This document shows positions 1 to 6,388 of a stretch of DNA of 64,000 nt, piece by piece. The DNA comes from Paenibacillus terrigena DSM 21567 (lineage in GTDB: Bacteria; Bacillota; Bacilli; Paenibacillales; Paenibacillaceae), in the NCBI RefSeq assembly GCF_000374845.1, contig NZ_KB895414.1, positions 1-64,000 on the forward strand. The letters run 5' to 3'. Each line of letters opens with the position of its first letter. Positions within the stretch are counted from its first letter, which is position 1. Below the pieces are notes generated by a model. The model saw only the letters and a program-made list of their open reading frames with translations, made no database searches and had not been told where the DNA came from. A program made the position numbers and the translations under genes.

Positions 1-390
1 GATGAACTGCGCAATGACGATGAGCCATATCGGGTGCGCCAGATCGAACGGATTCGTAAAGTCGATCATATGGCCGGACAATCCGTACCAGGCCAGCGCG
101 ACCACGAAAATCGCCACCACGATCAGCACTGCTTCCCCCAATTGAGCAATGCCCGCCTTCGATGATTGGAGTCCCGCCTGGCGAACAAGCCCTCGAGAGC
201 CAGGGAGTAACCACAGAACGACAAGTACCGCCAGCATCGGCCCGAACTGCGTCAGCTGGATGATCACCACAGGGATGCCGGTAGCCGGCTGCACGATTCC
301 AAGCAGTAGCGCGAAGACGGAAGCTAGAACATAATAAGCGAGCACGATCCCGCTCAGTCGATTGAATCTCGGACTATCGATTAACGTCAT
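1..390 (-). CDS. CPBP-like intramembrane protease, N-terminal part (cut by window edge)
   Basis: An open frame begins at an ATG at 390, preceded by GAGGTGG at good spacing, and runs off the window after 130 codons. The visible part has three hydrophobic segments (about residues 14-34, 39-62 and 86-104). The stretch LVVLWLLPGSRGL followed by a GL-type loop resembles the start of CPBP (CAAX-like) membrane proteases. The catalytic EExxxR and HxxxN motifs would lie in the missing C-terminal part, so the family call rests on topology and one motif only. Bacterial members are often bacteriocin-immunity or maturation proteins. It lies immediately left of the repeat-rich accessory stretch. Confidence 0.55.
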   Translation of the reverse strand, partial: MTLIDSPRFNRLSGIVLAYYVLASVFALLLGIVQPATGIPVVIIQLTQFGPMLAVLVVLWLLPGSRGLVRQAGLQSSKAGIAQLGEAVLIVVAIFVVALAWYGLSGHMIDFTNPFDLAHPIWLIVIAQFI

Positions 391-510
391 ATCAAGCCAC
401 CTCGATCAGATGATTTTTCCATACCATCATCTTAAGCGAAGGATCATCTCGCTAAAACAGGCTAAAGTCTCGTTATCGCCTGGACTGGAGACGGATGACG
501 TAACCACGAC

Positions 511-608
511 TTCAACTAATCTGCCCGTTAGCGCAACGCGGCTGCCGATCCATGCCGGCAGCCGCGTTTTAGTTATTGATTAAGCTATAGTGTCCCGTTA
601 GCTTAATC
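511..608 (+). repeat. Composite palindromic repeat (copies R1 and R2 around a GC-rich hairpin)
   Basis: R1 (511-536) carries the core CTGCCCGTTAGCGCAA. A perfect 12-bp stem follows (536-547 with 556-567, ACGCGGCTGCCG) and then TTTT. R2 (578-608) is a 10-bp palindrome GATTAAGCTA/TAGCTTAATC around the loop TAGTGTCCCGT. Almost the same composite recurs at 5631-5726, and a damaged copy lies at 2385-2441. The stem followed by TTTT could also act as a terminator. Confidence 0.8.
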
Positions 609-716
609 GATATTACGCGCAGGGTCCGACGGCCTTAGCCTCGCAGGGCTATCTGCTTGATCGACTTCTCCACCACGTGCAGATTTAGGGCTCGTCCCCT
701 GCAGCGTAGATACGGT

Positions 717-746
717 GTTCGATGAAGTCGTCTGACTTCATCGAAC
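717..746. repeat. Perfect 13-bp hairpin
   Basis: GTTCGATGAAGTC (717-729) pairs perfectly with 734-746 across a 4-nt loop. It stands directly 3' of the stop codon of the minus-strand remnant at 751-877, so it may be that gene's terminator, although there is no T tract. The rest of 609-716 is fairly GC-rich and shows no gene I recognise. Confidence 0.6.
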
Positions 747-750
747 TACT

Positions 751-877
751 CTAAATTAGGACCACTTGCATATAAATCTATATCTAAATAAGCATCTAAT
801 TCAGACACTCTTGCAATATTTTTTGGACTAAGATTAATTCCGGGAAACAACATGTATGAAAACGGAAATTTGGATCC
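751..877 (-). pseudogene. C-terminal remnant of an unknown small protein
   Basis: The minus strand is open from 877 to a TAG at 751, after an in-frame stop just upstream. The translation has protein-like composition and ends YLDIDLYASGPNLE. An ATG at 853 would give only 35 residues and has no clear ribosome binding site. I read it as the tail of a longer, deleted gene. I do not recognise the family. Its position between R2 and R3 suggests it was the content of one repeat-bounded unit. Confidence 0.35.
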
Positions 878-912
878 CTATCGTTAAGAAACTTGGATCT
901 TAGAACACTGAG

Positions 913-944
913 AGCAACACGAGTGCATACCACTACGTGTTGCT
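913..944. repeat. 9-bp hairpin
   Basis: AGCAACACG (913-921) pairs with CGTGTTGCT (936-944). It is followed by TTCCTC on the plus strand, which is a poor T tract. It sits between the remnant at 751-877 and repeat copy R3. It could be a weak terminator. Confidence 0.45.
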
Positions 945-949
945 TTCCT

Positions 950-1027
950 CATTCGCTTTGAACTATACTGCCCGTTACCTGAATGATTGTTACAAAGAAA
1001 GACCGGATTTACTGTGCTCCGGTCTTT
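950..1027 (+). repeat. Palindromic repeat copy R3 plus terminator-like hairpin
   Basis: R3 (950-985) has the core CTGCCCGTTACCTGAATG with only a weak outer pairing (CATTC/GAATG). A 10-bp hairpin follows (AAAGACCGGA 998-1007 with TCCGGTCTTT 1018-1027), then TTCC on the plus strand and TTTGT on the minus strand. This hairpin may also end the minus-strand pyrH-like transcript. The 140 bp to the pyrH stop hold only a possible 17-codon frame at 1147-1200 with a good Shine-Dalgarno, antisense to the pyrH 3' end. Confidence 0.7.
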
Positions 1028-1168
1028 TCCTTATTACTATTTTAAACTCACCATTAATATTCGACTCTCCGTTTTATCACTACTTGTGATACGGTTCTCC
1101 GCGCTGTCTGTAACGGCAAGTATTACGAAAAAGAAGGAGCGCTGTTATGCCCCCTCATAATCTTCAAC

Positions 1169-1906
1169 TCATTCCAATTCCAAAATTGACTCACCGCTAA
1201 TTATCGTTCCATTATCTTTCCCTTCACAAATTTCTTTCATTGAGCCCGGCTTGTCAAAATTAAACACATGCATTGGCAGATTGTAGTCTCTAGCTAAGAT
1301 GAAAGCTGATTGATCCATTACCTTCAAGTTATATTTTAAAACATCGTTGTAGTGAACTGACCTAAACTTCCTTGCTTCTTTGTCGAACTTAGGGTCAGCA
1401 TTGAGAACACCATCTACGCCTTGTTTTGCAACTAACAAAGCATCACAATTAACTTCGATTGCCCTTTGAACGGAAGGATAATCTGTTGTAACGTAGGGTT
1501 GCCCGTTTCCTCCCGCAAAAATTACTATGTAGCCCTTTTCCAGATGGTGAACTGCCCTTAGTCTGATGTATGGTTCTGCAACTGATGTAATAGGTATTGC
1601 TGTCATTACACGAACTTCTTTGTTTGATTTGGCTTTAAGAACTCCTCGAAGCATCAAGCTATTAATAACAGTCGCAAGCGTCCCGATGTTATCAGCTTCT
1701 GCTCTTTCTATTCCCCAGCTTTCCGCCATATTACCGCGAAAAATATTCCCTCCACCTATAACTAATGATACCTCAACACCTAGATTCACAACTGACATAA
1801 TTTCATTGGCAATATGGTCCAACCTTTCAGGCTCAAAACCAAATTCCGTGTTTCCGGCGACTGCTCCACCACTTAGTTTAATAAGAACTCTTTTGTACCT
1901 TGTCAA
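1169..1906 (-). CDS. pyrH: UMP kinase (PyrH-type), isolated copy
   Basis: Amino-acid-kinase fold enzyme of the PyrH family, which phosphorylates UMP to UDP with ATP. Visible motifs are the N-terminal KLSGG (residues 10-14), GGGNIFRG (51-58), ADNIGTLAT (71-79), the uridine-side VTTD (139-142) and GVDGVLNADP (163-172). At 245 residues it has normal family length. I chose TTG at 1906 because GGAGGT lies 6 nt upstream; another TTG at 1924 has no such site. The usual neighbours rpsB, tsf and frr are absent, so this is probably a second copy or a relocated gene. Divergent positions (LSGG for LSGE, YVTTDY for FFTTDT) suggest a paralogue. It is preceded by a leader ORF and a terminator hairpin. Confidence 0.85.
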   Translation of the reverse strand: MTRYKRVLIKLSGGAVAGNTEFGFEPERLDHIANEIMSVVNLGVEVSLVIGGGNIFRGNMAESWGIERAEADNIGTLATVINSLMLRGVLKAKSNKEVRVMTAIPITSVAEPYIRLRAVHHLEKGYIVIFAGGNGQPYVTTDYPSVQRAIEVNCDALLVAKQGVDGVLNADPKFDKEARKFRSVHYNDVLKYNLKVMDQSAFILARDYNLPMHVFNFDKPGSMKEICEGKDNGTIISGESILELE

Positions 1907-1925
1907 ATTAACACCTCCGCGCAAA

Positions 1926-1958
1926 TAAAAAACACTAAAGCAACGAATGCTTTAGTGT
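1926..1958 (-). terminator. Attenuator-type intrinsic terminator in the pyrH leader
   Basis: On the minus strand ACACTAAAGCA (about 1957-1947) pairs with TGCTTTAGTGT (about 1943-1933) around a 5-nt loop, and a T run follows. The hairpin ends only about 10 nt before the Shine-Dalgarno of the pyrH-like gene. No other complete gene lies upstream on this strand, so it is a terminator inside a 5' leader rather than between genes. Confidence 0.75.
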
Positions 1959-2024
1959 CTTAATGGAACGAGAATATGAAATTGTAACAATCGACTTATT
2001 GTAAGCCTCCCGTTTCCACCTCAT
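1935..2024 (-). CDS. Putative 29-residue leader peptide upstream of pyrH-like gene
   Basis: ATG at 2024 follows GGAAGGAGTGGTAAT, an excellent ribosome binding site. The frame has 29 codons (begins MRWKREAYNK, ends SIKTLKHSLL), and its stop codon lies inside the terminator hairpin at about 1933-1957. A ribosome stalled or terminating there would change hairpin folding, as in ribosome-mediated transcription attenuation of some resistance and biosynthesis genes. A weak -10 (TATAGA, 2061-2066) lies upstream. The overlap of ORF end and hairpin is seen directly; translation and regulation are inferred. Confidence 0.5.
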   Translation of the reverse strand: MRWKREAYNKSIVTISYSRSIKTLKHSLL

Positions 2025-2178
2025 ATTACCACTCCTTCCAGTAATTTGTCATCAATTCATTCTATACTGTGTGGGAGTAAAACGCAACACCGAAAGTGGC
2101 AGAATTTCAAACATATATTATTTCCATGAGCTCCTGTTCTAAGGGGCTCTATTTCTGTTTCTTAAGGAGGTATTTGTT

Positions 2179-2550
2179 TTGCGTATCATCTTTACGTATC
2201 AGGATTTAAAAGTGCTTCGCCACGCCAAAGCAATTCCGCAGGCGCTCCTCGAACTTGTCCAAGATTACTTCAACCAGCTAAGGGTTGAACTTGAAGACAA
2301 AGCTAAGAGCGAATTTATCCCAAGCCCCGCAAGGAATTACGCAAAAAACTTGCCCTTATTTATGATACGGTTCACCGTGAATGATCTTAAACTATCCTGC
2401 CCGTTAGCACAACGCGGCTGCCGATCATGCCGGCAGCGGTTCAAACTTGGTTCCTCTCTGGCCTCTTTTTCGTCGAAGTACCTTGACATCAGAATGCTAT
2501 ATAGTATTATAAAAATAATTGAATATGTTGAATTTTCTTATCAAGAGTAG
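2179..2550 (+). pseudogene. Unknown ORF truncated by repeat copy R4
   Basis: TTG at 2179 follows AAGGAGG at 8 nt. The first ~65 codons look like a soluble helical protein (begins MRIIFTYQDLKVLRHAK). The frame then runs into repeat R4 at 2385 and continues as non-protein-like sequence through it to 2550, into the SAM riboswitch. I infer that the original 3' end was replaced by the repeat. I do not recognise the family. Confidence 0.4.
2385..2441 (+). repeat. Palindromic repeat copy R4 with damaged hairpin
   Basis: It carries the core CTGCCCGTTAGCACAA and the same GCGGCTGCCG hairpin as the copies at 511 and 5631, but the loop is one base shorter and the outer part of the 3' arm is lost (GCAGCGGTTC instead of GCAGCCGCGT). 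It terminates or disrupts the upstream ORF. The 95 bp up to the riboswitch show no gene. Confidence 0.75.
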
Positions 2551-2661
2551 GTGGAGGGACTAGCCCGATGAAACCCGGCAACCGACAAACCTTTGTTACC
2601 AAAGGAATGCACGGTGCTAATTCTTGCAGAAAAGCTGTACTAAGCGAATCTGGGAGATAAG
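2537..2661 (+). promoter_or_regulatory. SAM-I (S-box) riboswitch aptamer
   Basis: It shows the S-box hallmarks in order: P1 CTTATC (2537-2542) pairing with GATAAG (2656-2661), AGAGNNGGNGGAGGGA-type P2 entry (GGTGGAGGGACTAGCCC), GATGAAACCCGGCAACC, and the late GGTGCTAATTC segment. It binds S-adenosylmethionine and would favour the terminator at 2687-2722 when SAM is plentiful. The gene it controls (2764-3312) is not a recognisable methionine or cysteine gene. Confidence 0.95.
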
Positions 2662-2686
2662 AGCGAGGATATGACTTTGAATTCTT

Positions 2687-2722
2687 ATGACCTTTCTCTG
2701 ATTCCAGAGAAGGTCATTTTTG
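2687..2722 (+). terminator. Riboswitch expression-platform terminator
   Basis: ATGACCTTTCTCTG (2687-2700) pairs with CAGAGAAGGTCAT (2704-2716) with one bulged base, followed by TTTTTG. It lies 25 nt after the SAM-I aptamer and before the coding start. Transcription of the downstream gene should therefore be off when SAM is abundant. Confidence 0.9.
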
Positions 2723-2763
2723 TTTTCATGAACTAACTAAACATGTGTAAAGGTGTGATAAGG

Positions 2764-3312
2764 ATGCCGATCACGATTCCTAACAATATTACGATAGATG
2801 AAACTGTCGAGTATCACCACCAAGATATTCATCCCCTTCGTATTGCTTTGCTAAATTTGAAAAAATCAGCGATTGGTCTTTCTATTGAAAGTTCGCAGCA
2901 GTGTAAGATTACCCGAATAGAATGTTTTCGATTTGACAGTAAACTTACAGAAAAGCTGCAACTTGGACATGGAACAGATGATATCTACGGGCTAATTGCT
3001 ATCTCCACAAATACAGGAGCAGTTGGCTTAAGGGAATTTGCGATCCCTTGTAACAGCCTGAGGTCCGATTTGACTATGTGGGCTGCTCTTTTCCAGCGAA
3101 TTAAAGGTCTGACCTTGATGGAAAGCATGAATTATGCTCAACTAAAGCAAGAGGCATGGGGACCCGTGAGATTTGAATTAATTGAGTCCGCAATAATGGA
3201 TATAATTAAAAAAAATGAATTAGCATTAATAAACAACAAGGATCAAAGATACTTCTACTTCTGGGATCAGGCATACATATTTGACCATACGCAAGCGTAC
3301 ATCTCTTTTTAA
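2764..3312 (+). CDS. Orphan enolase-superfamily N-terminal-domain-like protein under SAM riboswitch
   Basis: 182 residues. The start at 2764 is chosen because AAAGGTG lies upstream; an ATG at 2743 lacks a site. Residues ~47-100 resemble the capping domain of mandelate racemase/muconate-lactonising enzymes: ITRIECFRF, a variable loop, then IAISTNTGAVGLREF. The TIM-barrel with the metal and lysine residues is missing, so it cannot be a normal member. The remaining ~80 residues are unassigned. The S-box upstream says expression rises on SAM or methionine starvation. It may be a truncated enzyme retaining its regulatory leader, or a repurposed domain. Family call is weak. Confidence 0.5.
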   Translation: MPITIPNNITIDETVEYHHQDIHPLRIALLNLKKSAIGLSIESSQQCKITRIECFRFDSKLTEKLQLGHGTDDIYGLIAISTNTGAVGLREFAIPCNSLRSDLTMWAALFQRIKGLTLMESMNYAQLKQEAWGPVRFELIESAIMDIIKKNELALINNKDQRYFYFWDQAYIFDHTQAYISF

Positions 3313-3317
3313 GAGAT

Positions 3318-3465
3318 TAACAATCCTACCCGTAAGCGGAACGAAGAGCTGCAACACGCCTTCCCCAAAGCAGACCGACGGCCCGAAGATTCCGAGTGTC
3401 TGCTTTGGGGCTGGGTTACAAAGATGGTTTGTTCAATCAAGCTAACGTGTCCCGTTAGCTTAATG
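3318..3465 (+). repeat. Composite palindromic repeat (R5 and R6) around a 13-bp hairpin
   Basis: R5 (3318-3342) is a divergent core, CTACCCGTAAGCGGAAC. A 13-bp perfect stem CCCCAAAGCAGAC (3363-3375) with 3398-3410 follows. R6 (3433-3465) has AAGCTAACG/CGTTAGCTT around TGTCC. The order A-type core, strong hairpin, B-type core matches 511-608 and 5631-5726, but the hairpin sequence is unrelated. Confidence 0.7.
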
Positions 3466-3538
3466 ATCCTTACTTCTCTATTTTAAGACAAAACCACCTA
3501 TATTTTAGCGATTGTCAATCTAACATGCTCGATGTTCC

Positions 3539-3841
3539 CTATAGCTTAATATTATAATACACGCTCGAGAACGCCCATCCTGCCATATGAACGAGCAATA
3601 CAATCCCCAGGACAGGAGCTGCAGACAATTTCACACCGCATACCATCATGATGAATAGGATATAGATTGCTACCAGCGTAATTTTCCATGCGGTTGCTTG
3701 AGATTTACTTGAAATGATATGAAATCTTTCATCAAGTCCCCTTTGACGCGCTGCTTGCTTGCGACCCCACCATAACCCGAGCAATCCTCCAAATATCCCG
3801 AGCAGTATCATCAGTAAGACTCCAACCTGATCCAAACTCAT
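3539..3841 (-). CDS. Small three-helix membrane protein of an XRE/membrane pair
   Basis: 100 residues with hydrophobic segments at about 5-25, 52-70 and 75-93. The stretch between the first two is basic (GRKQAARQRG). The ATG at 3841 lies 2 bp after the stop of the XRE regulator and has GGGGAG upstream within that gene, so the two are co-transcribed and probably translationally coupled. XRE regulator plus small integral membrane protein is a common pair in Bacillota, whose membrane member is generally of unknown function. It could modulate the regulator. Confidence 0.7.
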   Translation of the reverse strand: MSLDQVGVLLMILLGIFGGLLGLWWGRKQAARQRGLDERFHIISSKSQATAWKITLVAIYILFIMMVCGVKLSAAPVLGIVLLVHMAGWAFSSVYYNIKL

Positions 3842-3843
3842 GA

Positions 3844-4047
3844 TTATTCACTCCCCTTGTCAAAAATAAATACATCTTCAATGTAAAGATCAAACACTTT
3901 AGCAATTTTATATGCCAATTCTAAGGATGGATTATATCGACCATTCTCAATGGATATGATCGTCTGTCTCGAAACACCAACTCGTTCGGACAACTGTTCC
4001 TGTGTTAGCCCTATAGCTGCTCTTAAATTTTTAATGCGATGTTCCAT
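3844..4047 (-). CDS. XRE-family transcriptional regulator, 67 residues
   Basis: A stand-alone Cro/C1-type helix-turn-helix: LTQEQLSERVGVSRQTIISI at about residues 13-32 followed by the conserved ENGRYNPS turn and a short C-terminal helix. This size class (about 65-70 residues) typically accompanies a small membrane protein, as here. Its promoter overlaps a CTTTACGTAAAG palindrome and further TTTAC half-sites, which suggests autorepression. Confidence 0.9.
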   Translation of the reverse strand: MEHRIKNLRAAIGLTQEQLSERVGVSRQTIISIENGRYNPSLELAYKIAKVFDLYIEDVFIFDKGSE

Positions 4048-4073
4048 CCAACCCCACCTCTATGTAAAACTAG

Positions 4074-4112
4074 CTTTACGTAAAGGATACTTTACTTTCA
4101 TTTTGATGTCAA
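4074..4112 (-). promoter_or_regulatory. Sigma-A promoter with palindromic operator for the XRE gene
   Basis: On the minus strand TTGACA (4112-4107) and TATCCT (4089-4084) are separated by 17 bp. A perfect 12-bp palindrome CTTTACGTAAAG (4074-4085) overlaps the -10 and start region, and GTAAAGTATCCTTTAC forms a second inverted pair over the -10. A further half-site TTTTAC lies just downstream. This is the expected layout for autoregulation by the XRE protein. The rest of 4113-4256 has no gene. Confidence 0.7.
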
Positions 4113-4256
4113 GCACACTTTACATCACTCAAATACTCCTTATTTGCGTAAAACAAAAAAACCAGCTAATACTTGTCAAGCATTACAACTTGGTTAAGTA
4201 ATAGAATACAGATATACTTTTCTGAACAGCACAAATAACCTTCATTGGCGTGAGGG

Positions 4257-4439
4257 TTATTGATAAATATGGTTTTTTAATGCTTTGTAGGGCTCGCTTT
4301 TACAAAGGATGGCGTACACGTGATGGAGAAGCTTGTTGGCGCAAGCTATCACGACCACTTTGTAAGGCTTGCCCTCTTTCCTTTTCTTGTCGTAGTATTC
4401 ACTTATCCTGTGATTCGGTTTGCACCTAGATTTCCTCAT
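4257..4439 (-). pseudogene. IS110-family transposase C-terminal remnant
   Basis: 60 codons resembling the end of the IS110 Transposase_20 domain: YYDKKRKEGKPYKVVVIACANKL is split here as YYDKKRKEGKPYK and VVVIACANKLLHHVYAIL. IS110 transposases have about 400 residues, so nearly all of the gene, including the DEDD catalytic domain, is gone. No terminal structure is visible. It is a scar of an insertion inside the repeat-rich stretch. Confidence 0.7.
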
Positions 4440-4455
4440 CTTTCCTCTATTAGTA

Positions 4456-4485
4456 CATTGAGCTAAACTGCCCGTTAGTTCAATG
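4456..4485 (+). repeat. Palindromic repeat copy R7, best preserved
   Basis: CATTGAGCTAA (4456-4466) pairs with TTAGTTCAATG (4475-4485) with one G-T wobble, leaving the loop ACTGCCCG. It shows the folded form of the family most clearly. No GC-rich hairpin follows. The region to 4689 has no other gene; a small hairpin GATCTG/CAGATG lies before the lipoprotein start. Confidence 0.8.
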
Positions 4486-4689
4486 GCGCTTATAGTTATC
4501 CCGCTGGATTCATCATGTGCCCTAGTTTAAAGAAGGAGGCTTTTCCCTAGACATAAGTCCAGTTCTTATTCAAACCAAAGACCGTTACCAAATCTTTCTG
4601 ACCACTGTACGATTAATATACAAACGGATCACGTGATATGAAATGATGACGATCTGTTTAGCAGATGCAGAAGAAAGGAAGATAAACGT

Positions 4690-5508
4690 TTGAACAACAA
4701 TAAGAAGTTAGCTATGATTCTCCTGGCCGCTGCCAGTATCGGACTCGCCGGATGTACGAAAGAATCCTCTGTCACTAGTACACCAAGTATGTTCCAGCAA
4801 AACTCTTCTATACCGACAAACACAATTGTAGTAAATTCAGAAACATCGGACATTAGAAATGTCTCGAATGCAGTAAAAGGGGATATCTCCCAAATAGATG
4901 TAACTAACATTCAATCCCTAAAAATTCAGAGTAACGCTGCTATAGTTACAGTCATAGGCGACAAACAAATCAATCAAGCAGAATTGGAATTATTCAAGGG
5001 CAATTCACAAGGAATGGATCCCAACGTGACTACGTCGATCCAAGATGGAACATTACAGATTATACTTGAACAAAAACAAAAGAAGATCATAAATACGGGG
5101 CCATTGCCATCTTTAACGATTCGTCTTCCTTATAAAGAATTCAAATCCCTTGAGATAGATAATAAATTTGGCAACATATCCGTTGAGTCAGAATTGTCTG
5201 TCCAACACTTAAATGTGAGCAGCAGTGCCGGCGACATTACTGTAACGGATGTAATTGGTATGGAAAGCAGTAACATATCTACTAACGTTGGTAACGTCGA
5301 ATTCGCTCTACCTGATCAACCAGTACCTCTATATGTAAATCTATCAACAAAAATAGGAACTATCGATAATCAGGTTGCTCTTGAAAAAGCAACAAATACC
5401 ACAAAGGTTGTTTCCAAAGAACTCCATGGATATGTTGGTAAGGCTCAATCCGAGAGTGCAACGCTCAACATTTCCACACAGGTGGGCGAAATTCTGTTCA
5501 AAAATTAA
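4690..5508 (+). CDS. DUF4097-type secreted lipoprotein
   Basis: 272 residues from a TTG at 4690 with GAAAGGAAG upstream. It has a lipoprotein signal peptide with lipobox LAGC (Cys22), then a Ser/Thr/Asn-rich linker and a C-terminal repeat region. Motifs such as LEIDNKFGNISVES and SSAGDITVTD are typical of DUF4097 'toastrack'/putative adhesin beta-helix domains. It is predicted to be anchored on the outer face of the membrane. It stands alone between R7 and the R8/R9 composite. Function is unknown; related proteins occur in envelope-stress loci. Confidence 0.75.
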   Translation: MNNNKKLAMILLAAASIGLAGCTKESSVTSTPSMFQQNSSIPTNTIVVNSETSDIRNVSNAVKGDISQIDVTNIQSLKIQSNAAIVTVIGDKQINQAELELFKGNSQGMDPNVTTSIQDGTLQIILEQKQKKIINTGPLPSLTIRLPYKEFKSLEIDNKFGNISVESELSVQHLNVSSSAGDITVTDVIGMESSNISTNVGNVEFALPDQPVPLYVNLSTKIGTIDNQVALEKATNTTKVVSKELHGYVGKAQSESATLNISTQVGEILFKN

Positions 5509-5520
5509 GTGTCATCATCG

Positions 5521-5555
5521 TACCAGGCTTGCCATAATCATGATCGAGCCTGGTA
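5521..5555 (+). terminator. Hairpin after the lipoprotein gene
   Basis: TACCAGGCT (5521-5529) pairs with AGCCTGGTA (5547-5555), 13 bp after the lipoprotein stop codon. Only ATAAAT follows, so it is a weak terminator or an RNA-stability hairpin. Confidence 0.55.
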
Positions 5556-5630
5556 TATAAATTGACTTCATGACTTGTGTTCCCACGAAGATTTTAACCT
5601 TTCTCAGACCACGAGCTAATTTTTGTAGAT

Positions 5631-5726
5631 CGTTCGAACTAACCTGCCCGTTAGCGCAACGCGGCTGCCGATCCATGCCGGCAGCCGCGTTTTAATTAAG
5701 CTATAGTGTCCCGTTAGTTGAGCAAT
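5631..5726 (+). repeat. Composite palindromic repeat (R8 and R9) around GC-rich hairpin
   Basis: R8 (5631-5661) has CTAACCTGCCCGTTAG with near-symmetrical flanks. The 12-bp stem ACGCGGCTGCCG (5659-5670 with 5679-5690) is identical to that at 536-567, including the loop. R9 (5695-5726) has AAGCTATAGTGTCCCGTTAG. The spacing from R8 core to R9 core is 63 bp, against 70 bp in the first composite. Confidence 0.8.
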
Positions 5727-5799
5727 GAAGCCTGCACAGTGAGCGGCTCCGATTATTACCAAACTACAAAATCTCCCAATTGGCCAGCATAATCGATTC

Positions 5800-6388
5800 G
5801 GCCTCGTCCCAGAGCCGCGGTAGTCGGGGATCCCCGTGTCCGTGGAGATCCCCGCCCCCGTCAACACCGCCACCAGCGGCCATTTCTCGCTCATACCGTC
5901 AGGAAGTTCAGCGACGCCCCCATCGCAAGGGTGCCCAGTAGCACCAGCACCGGGCGGTTGGCGGTGCGTCGCGCCGTCCCGTGGTGGAGCCCGAACCAGC
6001 AGCGCGATCAGGCCGACGTACAGCAGCATCGGCACCACCGTGTACACCAGCGGCATCACCCCCGGCACCGACTGCACCCGCTCGAACAGCGCCGACCGGG
6101 ACTCCAGGTCCGCGGAGACGGCGTTCGCGTACAAGTCGATCCCGGCCTGCGCCAGACCCGATGCGACACCGGCGCAGCCTACCGCCAGCCACACCCGGCC
6201 CCACGCCGTGTCCCGGCCGCCCAGCCGCCACAGCTCCACCAGTCCGACGCCCATCAGCACCAGCCCGGCGAACAGCGCTAGGTGCCCCACCGTCCACCCG
6301 ATCCCCATCTCGCGCGAGCCCGGCACCAGCCGCACCGCACCGTACACCGCCAGCAGCCCCGCCGACCATCCCAGCGCAAGCGCCCGAT
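5800..6388 (-). other. High-GC segment of actinobacterial character
   Basis: About 590 bp in which G+C rises abruptly (visibly near 70%), with third codon positions almost all G or C. AT-rich sequence abuts on both sides, at about 5800 and 6388. It holds the end of a membrane-protein gene and the first ~30 codons of a sirtuin gene in an ATGA overlap, an operon-like arrangement foreign to its surroundings. Lateral transfer is possible, as is a library or assembly chimera. Confidence 0.65.

Noticed and set aside
1147-1200. 17-codon ORF with a good Shine-Dalgarno, antisense to the pyrH end
   Set aside because: Too short and not protein-like; possibly the start of a deleted gene but not supportable.
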